This document shows, in pieces, positions 11,171 to 21,800 of a stretch of 64,000 nucleotides of DNA. The first letter of the stretch is position 1, and each line of letters begins with the position of its first letter. Origin of the DNA: Oryzias latipes. Its lineage: Eukaryota > Chordata > Actinopteri > Beloniformes > Adrianichthyidae. A program made the translations under genes and the position numbers. The stretch lies in contig NC_019867.2 of the NCBI RefSeq assembly GCF_002234675.1, positions 30,540,747 through 30,604,746 of the forward strand. Direction: 5' to 3'. Under the pieces are notes generated by a model. It saw nothing but the letters and a program-made list of their open reading frames with translations, was not told the origin of the DNA and ran no database searches.

Positions 11171-13826
11171 ATGAGTATCTTTTGTGAGTATCACTTGAAT
11201 CTGTTTTACACAACTCATTTTCTCCCTATAGAAGCATCAAACTGTGACAAAAACATCTATTTTTGAAATAAAAGGCTGAATTTAGCATCAAAAGAAATGT
11301 TCTTGGCCTTTCTGAATTTATATTTCAATACTTTAACATATCCATAAACCTATTATTTGTGGTGTCATTACATTTATTGTTCAGTTTGTTCACATGTTCA
11401 GAAATAATCTGTTCTGATCCACTTTGTGTACAAATGTGTCTTTTGTCTCAAAAACCAGATCCAGTAGGAGAAAAATCTTCACCTGTTGAAGCTCAGATCA
11501 TCAAAATTGGACAAAACTACTTTTTGATTGTTCAACTTTTGTGTTTCATTTTCTTTCAGCATTAATCAACGTATCCGTATCCAGCTTAGCCCACCTACTG
11601 AAGAAAAACACAGACAAGGTTTAAAAAAACTTCTTCTGACCCAATAACAGATTTATGCAGTGATAGATTGTTCTAAGTCTTAACCTGTTTAAACATTGGT
11701 TACAAGTTCATCAACTGTGTTCCTTCTTCTAGATTTATTCTCTGTTTTTTTATCTTTCAGGATGGAAAAGAAGCAAAACCTGGAGACTTGATTGAGATCA
11801 TCCGTGGTAATTACAGTCACTGGGCTGTGTACGTTGGAAATGGATACGTGGTTCACTTTGGTGCACCCAGTAAGTTGACCAAATCCTAGAAATCCATCCA
11901 TCCATCCATCCATCCATCCATCCATCCATCCATCCATCCATCCGATTGTTGTAGCAACTAAGCTGCACAGATCAAACTTTCCGTCCTGTTTAGGCTGAAC
12001 AACAAAATGTTTCTCCTGCTGTGCTGGAATGAAGCCACCAGTGTTCCTCAATAACAGTTTTTCTCTCATTTCTCTTCTGAGATGCTCAGTCAGGTTCCAG
12101 CACTGGTGGAGTAGACGGCATTGTGATGAAAGACAAGCTTGAGGATGTGGCGGGAAAGGACAAGTGGAGAGTCAACAACAGTTTGGATAAAAAGTACAAT
12201 CCTCTTCCACCAGATGAGATCGTGAAGAAAGCCTGTTCCCTTGTTGAAGTTTCACTGAAGTACCATCTCACAACGTACAACTGTGAACACTTTGCCACTG
12301 AGATGCGCTACGGCAAAGCTGAGTCTCGTCAGGTAGGTCATCATTGTTGGTGCTTTAGCTGTGAGCCTGACTGATGGACAGGAAACACAACAAGACTGTC
12401 TGTCAGAAATCAAACAACTTTCTGAGAAGTTTAGCTGTCAAACTTAGAATCTAAAGTGAAATGAGTTTAAAAAGAACAAAAATATTTCACACAAAATCAC
12501 CTGCAAAGACAACACTTCTGTACTTTTATCAATGACTATGGTGATGTGGATTCAACCATCTGGACAACGTCCATCAATGGAAGAGAGCAGAAATGTGGAG
12601 ATTGAGTCTAGAGGTGAGGGAAGAATGAATTGAAGCATTTGTGTGGCATAAAAAGTCAAAAGCAGAAATGCTTTTTCATTTTCAAAATGAAGCTGCATTT
12701 GTTGACTCAAAATTAGAAAAAGCAATCCACCAAACCGCTTTTTGATTTTCTTATTCAACATCGCTCATTCTGTCACCTATAATTAAAATGATAATGAAAA
12801 TGGTATTTGGCATTTAATCTTCAAAAAGTTCTCTAGTAAATGTGTAGCAAAATTCAATTGGAAAGTTGATAAATAAAATTGATTAACAGAAATGCTTTTT
12901 CATTTTCAAAATGTAACTGCATCAAATGACTCAATGTGGGATGTGAAAATGAAAATGCAATCCCCTCTTTGCATTTTCCTTTTAATAATGACACAGAATA
13001 AGCGGTTTTTAAGTAGAAATAAAAAAGCATTTTGAAGGATTGCTTTTTCATTTTAATTTTGAGTCAATTGATGCAGTTACATTATGAAAATGAAAAAGTA
13101 TTTCTGTTAATCCAATTAAATGATCAAATTAGATGTTTCCAAATGAATTTTGCTACACATTTACTAGAGAACTTTTTGAAAATGAAATGCCAAATACCAT
13201 TTTCATTATCATTTTAATTAAGTGTTAGAATGAGCGATGTTGAAGTGGAAAAGGAAAAAGCGGATTGCTTTTTCTTTCTAATTTTAAGTCAACAAATGCA
13301 GCTTCGTTTTGAAAATAAAAAAAAGCATTTCATTTATTGACGTTTATTTTTTATTATGCTACAGAAATGCTTAGATAAATACAGAGGTCCAGTTTGAAAC
13401 AACGTTTGATGAAGACTGTGGTGATGAAGCAGGAAGTAAAGACTCAGATTCATCGCTCCATCATGTTTGTAGTTTCATGTTGTCCTAAAATGATGTTCTT
13501 ATCACAACAGCAGACAGTTTTTATTGGCTGCAGGTTTGTCTAAATTAGACAAATTTATGGGACATTGTAGAAATGATTTACAGCTAAAAACTCTGTAGAT
13601 AATCTATATTTTTACTCTTCATCTTTGTTCCACAAATGACATGATGATGAGTTTTGGATCTTTGTTGTAAAATCACTGCTTCAAACTGAATGTGTTCGTT
13701 TTTGTTCCACAGGTGCTGCAGACAGTGCAAAGTACCGTTGCCACTGTAGCTGGAAATGCTGTGGGTGGTATTCCTGGTATTATTATTACACTGATCGGTT
13801 TACTCCGACAAAGGTCAACATCTTAA
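11171..13826 (+). CDS. PLAAT-family phospholipase A/acyltransferase (LRAT-domain protein)
   Basis: Five coding exons at 11171-11183, 11560-11618, 11761-11869, 12082-12332 and 13713-13826 join in phase to 181 residues, all with GT-AG borders. PLAAT (HRAS-like suppressor) enzymes move acyl groups between phospholipids, or release them, through a Cys-His-His centre. His44 (YSHWAVYVG), His56 (VVHFGAP) and Cys128 ([13 protein letters not shown]) match it, and the 12-residue spacing of the two His equals that of the family. The C-terminal 27 residues include a Gly/Ile-rich hydrophobic tail followed by LLRQRSTS, which fits the membrane anchor of this family. The N-terminus is about 20 residues longer than in short members such as PLAAT3. 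The exon 2 donor (AAG|GTTTAA) is weak. The family is firm; the exact paralogue cannot be fixed. Confidence 0.9.
11893..11943. repeat. (ATCC)n microsatellite in PLAAT intron 3
   Basis: About 12 copies of CATC/ATCC just after the exon ending at 11869. Confidence 0.95.
12629..13373. mobile_element. Palindromic MITE, copy 2, in PLAAT intron 4
   Basis: The ends TTGAAGCATTTGTGTGGCAT and ATGCTACAGAAATGCTTA are imperfect inverted repeats. The arms carry the same CATTTTGAAAATGAAAAAGC motifs as copy 1 at 9438-10427, and 12650-12720 closely follows 9480-9550. It is more diverged and shorter than copy 1. No coding frame. Confidence 0.75.
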
Positions 13827-14140
13827 TAACCCTAAAAGAAAACCTTGATGAAGTCATGAACCATAACCATTTCAATTGTCTTCCAATGAGTCGCTGTTGT
13901 GGCCGTGGCAGTCCTTCTGAGAGGAGGGAGGGTTCAGACTGGCATCATAAAATACTCCACGACTTCCTCTTTAGCAAAACAAAGCATTTTATTCAAACAA
14001 TAGAAGTTACAAGAATTTCAGTACCCCCCCCCCCCCCCCCCCCCTTTGCTGTCTCCAAAAACGTTAGTTACATTTTATACAAAAACAAATGATGAATTTC
14101 ATAATATGATCTGGTCTTAATGTTATAAATAGAACATACA
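13827..14140 (+). other. 3' UTR or downstream sequence of the PLAAT-family gene
   Basis: No gene is seen. The stretch carries a run of about 20 C at 14024-14044, which breaks the probable 3' UTR. A clear AATAAA signal was not found in it. Confidence 0.4.
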
Positions 14141-14382
14141 TACAAATGGTAAATGGCGTATACTTATATAGCGCTTTTCTACCTACAAGGCCCAAAGCTC
14201 TTTAGAGTCACAGTCCCATTCACCCATTCATTCACACACTGGCGGCCTCCAGAGTCAGGTGGGTTTCAGTGTCTTGCCCAAGGACACTTCAATACATGGG
14301 CAGGAATCAAACCTGCAACTTCCGAAGAGGTGTCGACCTTCCTGCCACTGCACCACAGCCACCCCACCGACAGAAATTAGAC
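14141..14382 (+). repeat. Dispersed teleost repeat (TATAGCGCTTTTCTACCT type)
   Basis: The sequence runs AAATGGTAAATGGCG ... TATATAGCGCTTTTCTACC, then a CATTCACACACTGGCGG segment and an ACCTGCAACTTCC ... CCACTGCACCACAGCCACCC end. This is a short interspersed repeat I recognise as very common in ray-finned fish. Its class (SINE or small DNA element) is not certain. Confidence 0.7.
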
Positions 14383-14869
14383 TGAATCTGGCTTCAACAA
14401 GCAGTTTTCCTTTATTTTTTTTTATTTATTTAGTCGTTTACTGTTGGAACATTCATATTATACAGAGATTGAGACTATCTATATAATATAAACACACTAG
14501 CAGTTAGGATCATTTTTCAACAAACAGTTGAAATGATCACAGCATCATTATAGCATGAATTATCAAGTCAAGTAACTTTATTTGTCAAGAGCTACAATGT
14601 TGACACATACATAGAAATTGAAATTGCGTTTTCTCTTCATCTTCAGTTAAACGGGGAGACACCTTCAAATTGCACAATAAACAAACTACAAATAGAAGAG
14701 GCCTAAATATAAATAGTACAAAAAAATAAAAGTAAAAAAATGAGGAGAGAATAAAGTGACTAGAGAATAAAGTGACTGAAGTACAGTACTTAAATTTTTA
14801 ACGGCACTAGAGGACTGGTGGAAGGTGCAGTCAGTGCTGATGAGGTAGGTGACGTGTGTGCGTCAGGGA

Positions 14870-15873
14870 TCAGCAGAGCAGGAGGGCAACAGGGCAGCAG
14901 GAGGGGAGGGGGGGCAGGGCTGGGAGAGAGTTCAGCTTCCTGACAGCCTGGAGGAGAAAACTGTCTCTGAGTCTGCTGGTCCTGGCCTGAAGACTGCGTG
15001 GTCTTCTCCCAGATGGAAGCAGACTGAAGGAGCTGTGGGATGGATGGGTGGGGTCAGCTGCAATGCAGAGGGCTTTACGGGTCAGGCGGGTGTTGTAGAT
15101 GTCCTGGAGGGAGGGGAGGGGGGCACCGATGATCCTCTCAGCTGCCCTCACGATGCATTGGAGGGACTTCCGGCAGGACGCGTTGCAGGCGACATACCAC
15201 ACCGTGATGCAGCTGGTGAGGATGCTCTCCACGGCATCTCTGTAGAACGTGTGCATGATGGGGGAGGGACTTTTGCTTTCTTGAGTTTACGGAGGAAGTA
15301 GAGACGCTGCTGTGATTTCCCAGCTGGTGATGCGATGTTCTCGGACCAGGAGAGGTTTTCTGTGATGTGCACACCCAGGAACTTGGTGCTGCTCTCTGTT
15401 TCCACCGTAGTGTTGTTGATGGTCAGAGGAGCATGCTGAGTGTGGCCTCTCCTGAAATCCACCACCATCTCCTTCGTCTTCTCCACGTTCAGGAGGAGAT
15501 TATGGTCTCTGCACCAACCGGCCAGGTGGTTCACCTCACTCCTGTAGTTTGTCTCATCGCCGCTCCTGATGAGACCCACCACTGTGGTGTCGTCGGCAAA
15601 CTTAACGTAAATGTTGGAGCTGTGTGTCGGAGTGCAGTCGTGGGTCAGCAGGGTAAAGAGGAGGGGGCTCAGCACACATCCTTGGGGAGCCCCCATGTTC
15701 ATCATGATAGTGCTGGATGTGTTGCTGCCGACTCGCACTGCTTGTGGTTTCCCCGTCAGGAAGTCTAGCAGCCAGTTGCACAGAGGTGTGTTGAGCCCCA
15801 GCTGAGCCAGTTTGTGGGTGAGCTGCTGGGGGATGATGGTGTTGAATGCTGAACTGAAGTCAATGAACACCAT
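14870..15873 (-). pseudogene. CR1/L2-group LINE reverse transcriptase, frameshifted
   Basis: From 15873 the frame reads [15 protein letters not shown] (palm motif A), [13 protein letters not shown] (motif B), [11 protein letters not shown] (catalytic FADD) and [10 protein letters not shown]. Near 15250 the frame shifts, and the C-terminus ([18 protein letters not shown] ... LLPSGRRPRSL) is read in another frame down to 14870. The palm is close to that of the copy at 53645-54905 but clearly diverged. Confidence 0.85.
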
Positions 15874-15888
15874 CCTGACATATGAGTC

Positions 15889-16467
15889 CTAACATCCTAA
15901 CATGATCTGAAGATTTAATTTTTTAAGGTAACTCAATAAATATTTCTGTAACTTTTTCGCTTTGGAAAAAACAAAAGGGAAAGTCCTGTCCAAGTTAACA
16001 TGGTTAAAGTCCCCAGTGATAACTATAAATGCATTTGATTGATGTTCCTGTAGCCGGGAAATGGTGTTGCTGATGACGTCAGCATCAGCTGATGGTGGAA
16101 TGTAAACAGTAACCACGATGGTGGATGTAAACTCCCGGGGCAAATAATAAGGCCGCCATCCGACCGTCAAGAGTTCAACGTTCAGGCTACAGAGTCGCTC
16201 CTTGACACAAACATGTGTTGGATGGCACCATCGCTCATTCACGTACAGTATTATTCCCCCTCCTTTCTTCTTACCGGATACAGTGGCGTCTCTGTCCGCC
16301 CGCACGGTCACAAAGCCGGGTAAGGCGAAACTATGGTCCGAGAAATGTGGATGGAGCCACGTCTCAGTGAAACATAGTACTGCTCTCCTGGTATTCCCTC
16401 TGTGTGTTGATTGTCGCTGCCATCTCATCGGTCTGCTCTTGAGAGCATACATTCCCTGTGATTCCAT
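15889..16467 (-). pseudogene. CR1/L2-group LINE endonuclease fragment
   Basis: The frame reads CFTETWLHPHFSD (catalytic Glu block), KKKGGGIILYVNERWC, TVYIPPSADADV and ITGDFNHVNLDRTFP (the GDFN active-site block). It loses similarity after about 15960 and stops at 15889. The C-terminal His block of the endonuclease is missing. Confidence 0.85.
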
Positions 16468-16610
16468 GCTGTTTGTAGTGTATTGGAGGTGTTATACGCT
16501 TTGTGTCTACAGGTGTCGCTGTGAGATTTGAGCTTGTATTGTGGTGCAGTAAAAGACAACTGAATAAACAGAATAAACTGAAAACTTAACTCCTTACACG
16601 TCTTATATTA
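16468..16610 (+). repeat. Remnant 5' LTR and primer-binding site of Gypsy A
   Basis: A short stretch ends in CGTCTTATATTACA and is followed by TGGTGTCAGAAGTG, the kind of TGG-start primer-binding site that follows a 5' LTR. AATAAACAGAATAAAC at about 16563-16578 may be its polyadenylation region. The left part is probably lost at the junction with the LINE. Confidence 0.5.
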
Positions 16611-16611
16611 C

Positions 16612-17433
16612 ATGGTGTCAGAAGTGAAGAAACTTAGCAGGAAAGAGGAAGAGAATGGAGCAGATGAAACCACCGACTTCACTAAGTCTAGAAGGAAATC
16701 TTGCGGAAAATTGGAGGGTCTGGATCCAGAGATTGAACTTTTCCTTGTCGCCAGCGGAATCGATGAAAAGTCCAACGCGGTGAAAAGAGCCACATTCCTG
16801 CACGTGGCTGGGGACGAAGCAATTAAGGTATTCAACACCTTTAACTTTGATGAAGACTTCGATGACTACGATGTGATGAAAGAGATGTTCAGGCAACATT
16901 GTGAGCCAAGAAAAAATGTGACGTATTTTAGACACCCATTCTCCACATGCCTGCAAAGAAAATCAGAAACTGTTGATGCGTATGTGACTGATTTGAAAAA
17001 TAAAGCAAGAGACTGTGAGTTTGAGCATCTCACTGACTCACTGATACGGGATAGAGTCGTTTGTGGGATAATGGATGATCAAGTTAGAGGACGACTATTA
17101 CGACAACCTGACATCACGCTACAAAAAGCAATAGACATTTGTAGAGCCAGTGAGTTAAGCCGGAGTCAGCTCAAAAGTCTGCATGAGGAGGTTGAAATTC
17201 CAATTCATAAAGTCACCAAGCAAAAACAACATGAGAGAAAGAAAGAGGATGGATTAAAGTCACAGAGCATAAAGATGAGAAATCAAGGAAAGTGCACTGG
17301 ATGTAGGTACAAGCATGAGCCAAGAAAATGTCCTGCTTATGGACAAGTGTGCAAAGCCTGCTACAGAAAAAATCATTATGCAAAAATGTGTAATTCACAA
17401 AGACAACAAGATAACCAAAAGTGCAACAGATAA
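16612..17433 (+). CDS. Gypsy A gag polyprotein
   Basis: A 273-codon frame with a capsid-like helical region (about residues 30-190: FLHVAGDEAIKVFNTF, VTYFRHPFSTCLQRKSETV, RDRVVCGI) and a Cys/His-rich nucleic-acid-binding end (CTGCRYKHEPRKCPAYGQVC, then CKACYRKNHYAKMC, a C-x2-C-x4-H-x4-C knuckle). The first ATG overlaps the presumed primer-binding site, so the natural start may differ. The frame is intact although the rest of the element is not. The product would package the element's RNA. Confidence 0.8.
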   Translation: MVSEVKKLSRKEEENGADETTDFTKSRRKSCGKLEGLDPEIELFLVASGIDEKSNAVKRATFLHVAGDEAIKVFNTFNFDEDFDDYDVMKEMFRQHCEPRKNVTYFRHPFSTCLQRKSETVDAYVTDLKNKARDCEFEHLTDSLIRDRVVCGIMDDQVRGRLLRQPDITLQKAIDICRASELSRSQLKSLHEEVEIPIHKVTKQKQHERKKEDGLKSQSIKMRNQGKCTGCRYKHEPRKCPAYGQVCKACYRKNHYAKMCNSQRQQDNQKCNR

Positions 17434-17551
17434 ACAAGGCTGAGGCATTTGATCAAGAATTTTTCATTGGCTCCATACAAGCAGAAAAACATGAACCTGC
17501 AGTCTTGCAGATTAATGCTGAGGGAGCAAAGAAAGAAAAGTGGCATGAAAG

Positions 17552-18814
17552 TGTAACCCTGCCTACCTGGATAACCCTAGGTGGGAGGTCAACTAAGCTC
17601 GCAATGTGAACTTCTTTCTTTATACTCAAGGTTTGTACAGGAGGAATGCGGTAGTAGATACTAATTACCCTTCCGACCCACAATAACACACTTGACACAG
17701 ATCAAATTGTAGAAAGGAAAAATAATCTATATTCAGATTTTTTCAAGTTATTCAGTACACATCCTTTCATGGAAATAAAATGTTGACATCAACATATAAA
17801 TTGAGAACAAAAGTTAAATTAATTAAAAAAACAAGATACAATGAAAGAACCGAAAAATCAATCAATCACAACATAGAATAATATTCAGTATTTCTTAATA
17901 AATCACCGTTGGATCCAACAACACCTTAAATGGTAACTGAAAACAAATATCCTTTATGGAGTAAAGTCCTTAAATTCTGAGATCTCAGAAGAAAAAAATA
18001 GAAAAAACTGAAAAAGACTCCAGTAATGGAGGTGGGGGGAAAAAAGAAGTGCACTTAGAAAAATTGGAAAAAATAATACTTGCACGTCCTGAGACGGGAA
18101 ATGAAGCTTTACCACTCCTTTGGTTTCGAAGCTGTAAGTCTGGGAAAATCAGGTAAGCTTGAGTTCAGGTGGAGCCACAGCAAAAGCGTGAATTCCGCGT
18201 AGATCCGGAGGAATTCGGTCCACTCATTGAAGCACGTGTCCACTCCTTGAAGCACGTGGAAAAAAACAGCCTACACACACGTGTAAGGTAGTTAGCCAAC
18301 TCAAGTTTTTCTTCTTGCTGTATCCTCAAAAATAATATCTTGCACATTCCTACTCCTCAACATTAACAATGCAATTGTGCTTTTTTTTAAATAGAAATTC
18401 TCATTAAAGTAAACACAGAACATAAAATAAACATTTCTCTTCTTGGCTCCGTGTACGCACGCTAGCTTGCTAGCTTGTAAGCTTGCTAACTCGGCCAGCT
18501 TATTCAACATCAACTGAAAGCAACTTTAAACTCACCAAGATATCTTTTCATTCAAACACACTCTGTCTTGAATCCTTAAAACGATTTTCCAGTGTCTGGA
18601 TCACTGCAAAGCTGCATTTGATTTTTTCAAGAAGCACGATGTCTCGTCATCTAGCAGTGTCGTCGCAGATCAAAGAAAAACAATGAGAAGAAACTTCCTC
18701 CTTCCTTGACACTTTAGGAAACGTCTCTCAAAAAGGGTGTCTCCCCCTAGTGTCTGAGTAAAGGTACTGTACATAAGATGTATGATTGAACATCTAAACT
18801 TAATCAGGGTTACA
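17552..18814 (-). repeat. Gypsy B 3' LTR
   Basis: The copy is aligned base for base with 25132-26394 at an offset of 7,580. The only difference I noticed is C at 18254 against T at 25834 in the AAGCAYGTGG segment. It starts TGTAACCC and ends GGGTTACA. Confidence 0.95.
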
Positions 18815-18824
18815 CTCTCCCCCT

Positions 18825-21800
18825 CTAAACCGCATGAGTCCCTTCATGCGAGCGCTGCTGGACAGAGACCTGCAGTGATTGAAGAAGTGCAGATTCTAGT
18901 TGCCTGATGAATGTGCCAACAGCTAAAATCAGTGGTTTCCCCAACTCATCATAGGTAAGTCTGCGGGGCTGACGCCTAAGCCTACTTGAGTGTCTGACCT
19001 CGGGCTCCTCTTGTTGTAGTACAGCATGTTCAGTGCTCTCAGGCTCTGAATGAGGAACCTGTATGGGTTCTGGTTCAGGGATATCAATAATGACATATGC
19101 AGAGTCCTGAGCTCCACTCTGAGAAACAGCTGTGCTTAACTGTGGGGAGGTTACCAGGAACTCAGGCTGGACTACAGAACTTGTCTGAGCAGGTGTATCT
19201 GCATTCTGTAGAACCTCTGTAAATATATCAGTATGTGACGTGGCAGGAGTCTCTACTGGCTCACAAGCTCGATATTCTGGCAGTAACAAGGGACCCGTTT
19301 TGGTGAAATCTGGGACTCGTGTAGCTGGGTACAGTTCATCCATACTATCTGATGAGTCACTCTCTGGGTTGCTCTGGTATCCTGGCTGGTTTTGAGTTTT
19401 TTCTGATCTAGGTCTCAGCCTTCGTGTGACCTTAACTTGAGGATCTGGCTTTGCAGCATCCTGCACAGGTAAGAAACCACACGGCAACAAAAGATCCCTG
19501 TGTAAAGTCCTGTGAGGCCCGACTCCTGTTTCAGGTTTTATAACATAGACGGGGCTATCATCAATCTGTTTTGTCACAACATGGATTTTATGCTCCCATC
19601 TATCTGCCAACTTGTGCTTGCCCCTGATGTTAACATTACGGACAAGAACTCTGTCTCCTACAAGGAGTCTGGCAGCCCTAACCTGTTTGTCAAATCTGAT
19701 CTTGTTTCTGTCTCTAGACCTCTGTGCACTCTCAGTGGCCAATGAATAGCTCTCTTGAAGACGCTGTCTGAGGCTATTGACATACTCTGAGTGTGTCTGC
19801 TTATCTCCACTATCAGGACTAATCCCAAGGACAAAGTCTACAGGAAGCCGAGGCTGCCTTCCGAACATTAGTTCATAAGGTGAATAGCCAGTTGTATCGT
19901 TTCGTGTACAGTTATAGGCATGGACCAATGGTTTAACAAAATCTCTCCAGTGGTGTTTTTCTTTGTCCTCTAAAGTCCCTAACATTCCCAGGAGAGTTCT
20001 GTTGAAACGCTCCACTGGGTTTCCACGAGGATGGTATGGAGTTGTGCGGACTTTAATTGCTCCTATGACTGAACAAAGTTCTTTAATGGTCCTGGACTCA
20101 AAATCCCTACCTTGATCGCTCAACAGACGACTAGGGAACCCATAGTGAACTATAAAGTTCTCCCACAAAACTTTGGCAATGGTTTTTGCCTTTTGGTCTC
20201 TGGTTGGTACAGCTACTGCGAACTTAGTGAAGTGGTCTGTGATCACCAATATGTTGCGTGTATCACGACTGTCTGGTTCTAAAGACAAGTAGTCCATGCA
20301 AATGAGCTCAAGAGGGTATGTTGTAGTTATATTCTCCATTGGAGCAGCTTTCTGAACAACAGCTTTCCTTCGGAAACACCGTTCACACTTCTGACACTTT
20401 TCTTCAATGTCCTTAGCCATTCCGGGCCAGTAAAAACGATTTCGAGCAAGATGTAATGCACGCTCAGCCCCCAGGTGGCCAATCTCATCATGTATGCCCT
20501 GTAGAGCTCTCTGACGAAATGATTGGGGAAGCACCAGTTGATAAACAGGTTTTCCATGATCAACCCACTGGCGGTACAGTACACCACCCCTAAGCCCCAG
20601 CTTATGCCACTGTCGCAGCAGGAGCTTCACTTCAGGGTGTTCTAGCCGGATCTCCCTGGGAGTCGGTTTTTTTGACTTTTCCAAAAGACGAATAACATGA
20701 CCAATGAGTGGGTCACCTCTTTGAACATCACACCAATCTGTCAGAGTCATTGATGGCAGAATGTCTTGCCCAAAAGAATCAGGCACTGATGACGCATCGA
20801 TTCCAAGTGACTCTGCAATGAGGGTGTCAGGAAAATACTCCTTCATGCCAACTGCCACATGACGCTGGCATATAGCTGAGAGGACTTCACAAGAAATGCT
20901 GGCTCCAGCTACATCCATGAGTCGGTTTTTTAGGTTCTCTATTCTCTCCCTCTCTTCAATGAAGACCTCATCTTCAACTGGAGAGGCTTGGGGTCGCCTA
21001 GACAACCCATCAGCATCACCATTCGCCTGCCCTGCCCTATACTTGATGTCAAAACTATAAGTGGAGAGGGCAGCTAGCCACCTATGACCAGCAGCATCCA
21101 ACTTAGCTGATGTCAAAACATATGTAAGAGGATTGTTGTCTGTTAAAACAGTGAACTTGCAGCCGTATAGATAGTCATGAAACTTTTCGCAGACTGCCCA
21201 CTTGAGAGCCAAGAACTCCAACTTAAGTGTGGGATAGTTTTGTTCCCTTTTTGACAATCCTCTGCTGGCATAAGCTATGACTCTGAGTCTCCCTTCTTGC
21301 TCCTGATAAAGAGCAGCGCCCAATCCTTGCCTACAAGCATCTGTATGAAGGATGTATGGCAATGTCGGATTGGCAAAGGCGAGGATCGGAGCAGATGTTA
21401 ATCTTTCAATCAGCGTCTGAAAGGCACTGTCACATTCAGGAGTCCACTCATCACCAAACGGAACTTTTGAGTTGGGATCACCTCCCACACTGAGCCTTTT
21501 GTAAATTTTGCCTCTTTTCCGTGCTGGGTGATAACCGCCTGTTAGTTGGTTTAATGGTTTGGCTATCTTCGAATACCCTTCGACGAAACGCCGATAGTAT
21601 CCTGCGAAGCCTAAAAAACACTTCAGCTCTTTCCGGTTTAAAGGACGTGGCCAAGTCTTCAGAGCAGAAAGCTTATCAGGATCTGTATGGACCCCCTGGG
21701 CGTCCACTACATGACCTAAGTACTTCACTGATGTTCTGAAAAAATGACACTTCTCGGGAGACAACTTCAACCCATAGTCTCTCAATCGAGTGAGGACTTT

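Larger units (their letters stand above)
14566..16467 (-). mobile_element. CR1/L2-group LINE, 5' truncated and internally deleted
   Basis: Read on the minus strand, endonuclease (16467 to about 15889) is followed by reverse transcriptase (15873 to about 14870) and a 3' end near 14566 with AAATAAAGTTACTTGAC. Between the two domains a large part of the element is missing, because the end of the endonuclease and the start of the RT palm are absent. Its left neighbour on the plus strand is the start of Gypsy A. Confidence 0.85.

Noticed and set aside
14141..14486. Two plus-strand frames (75 codons each) in the dispersed repeat
   Set aside because: They run through a known-type interspersed repeat and have no protein similarity I recognise.
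15367..15805. Plus-strand frames opposite the CR1/L2-group reverse transcriptase
   Set aside because: They are antisense shadows of the LINE frame with no recognisable domain.
18165..18686. Small frames in the Gypsy B LTRs (also at 25745-26266)
   Set aside because: Present identically in both LTRs because these are direct repeats; short and without domain features.
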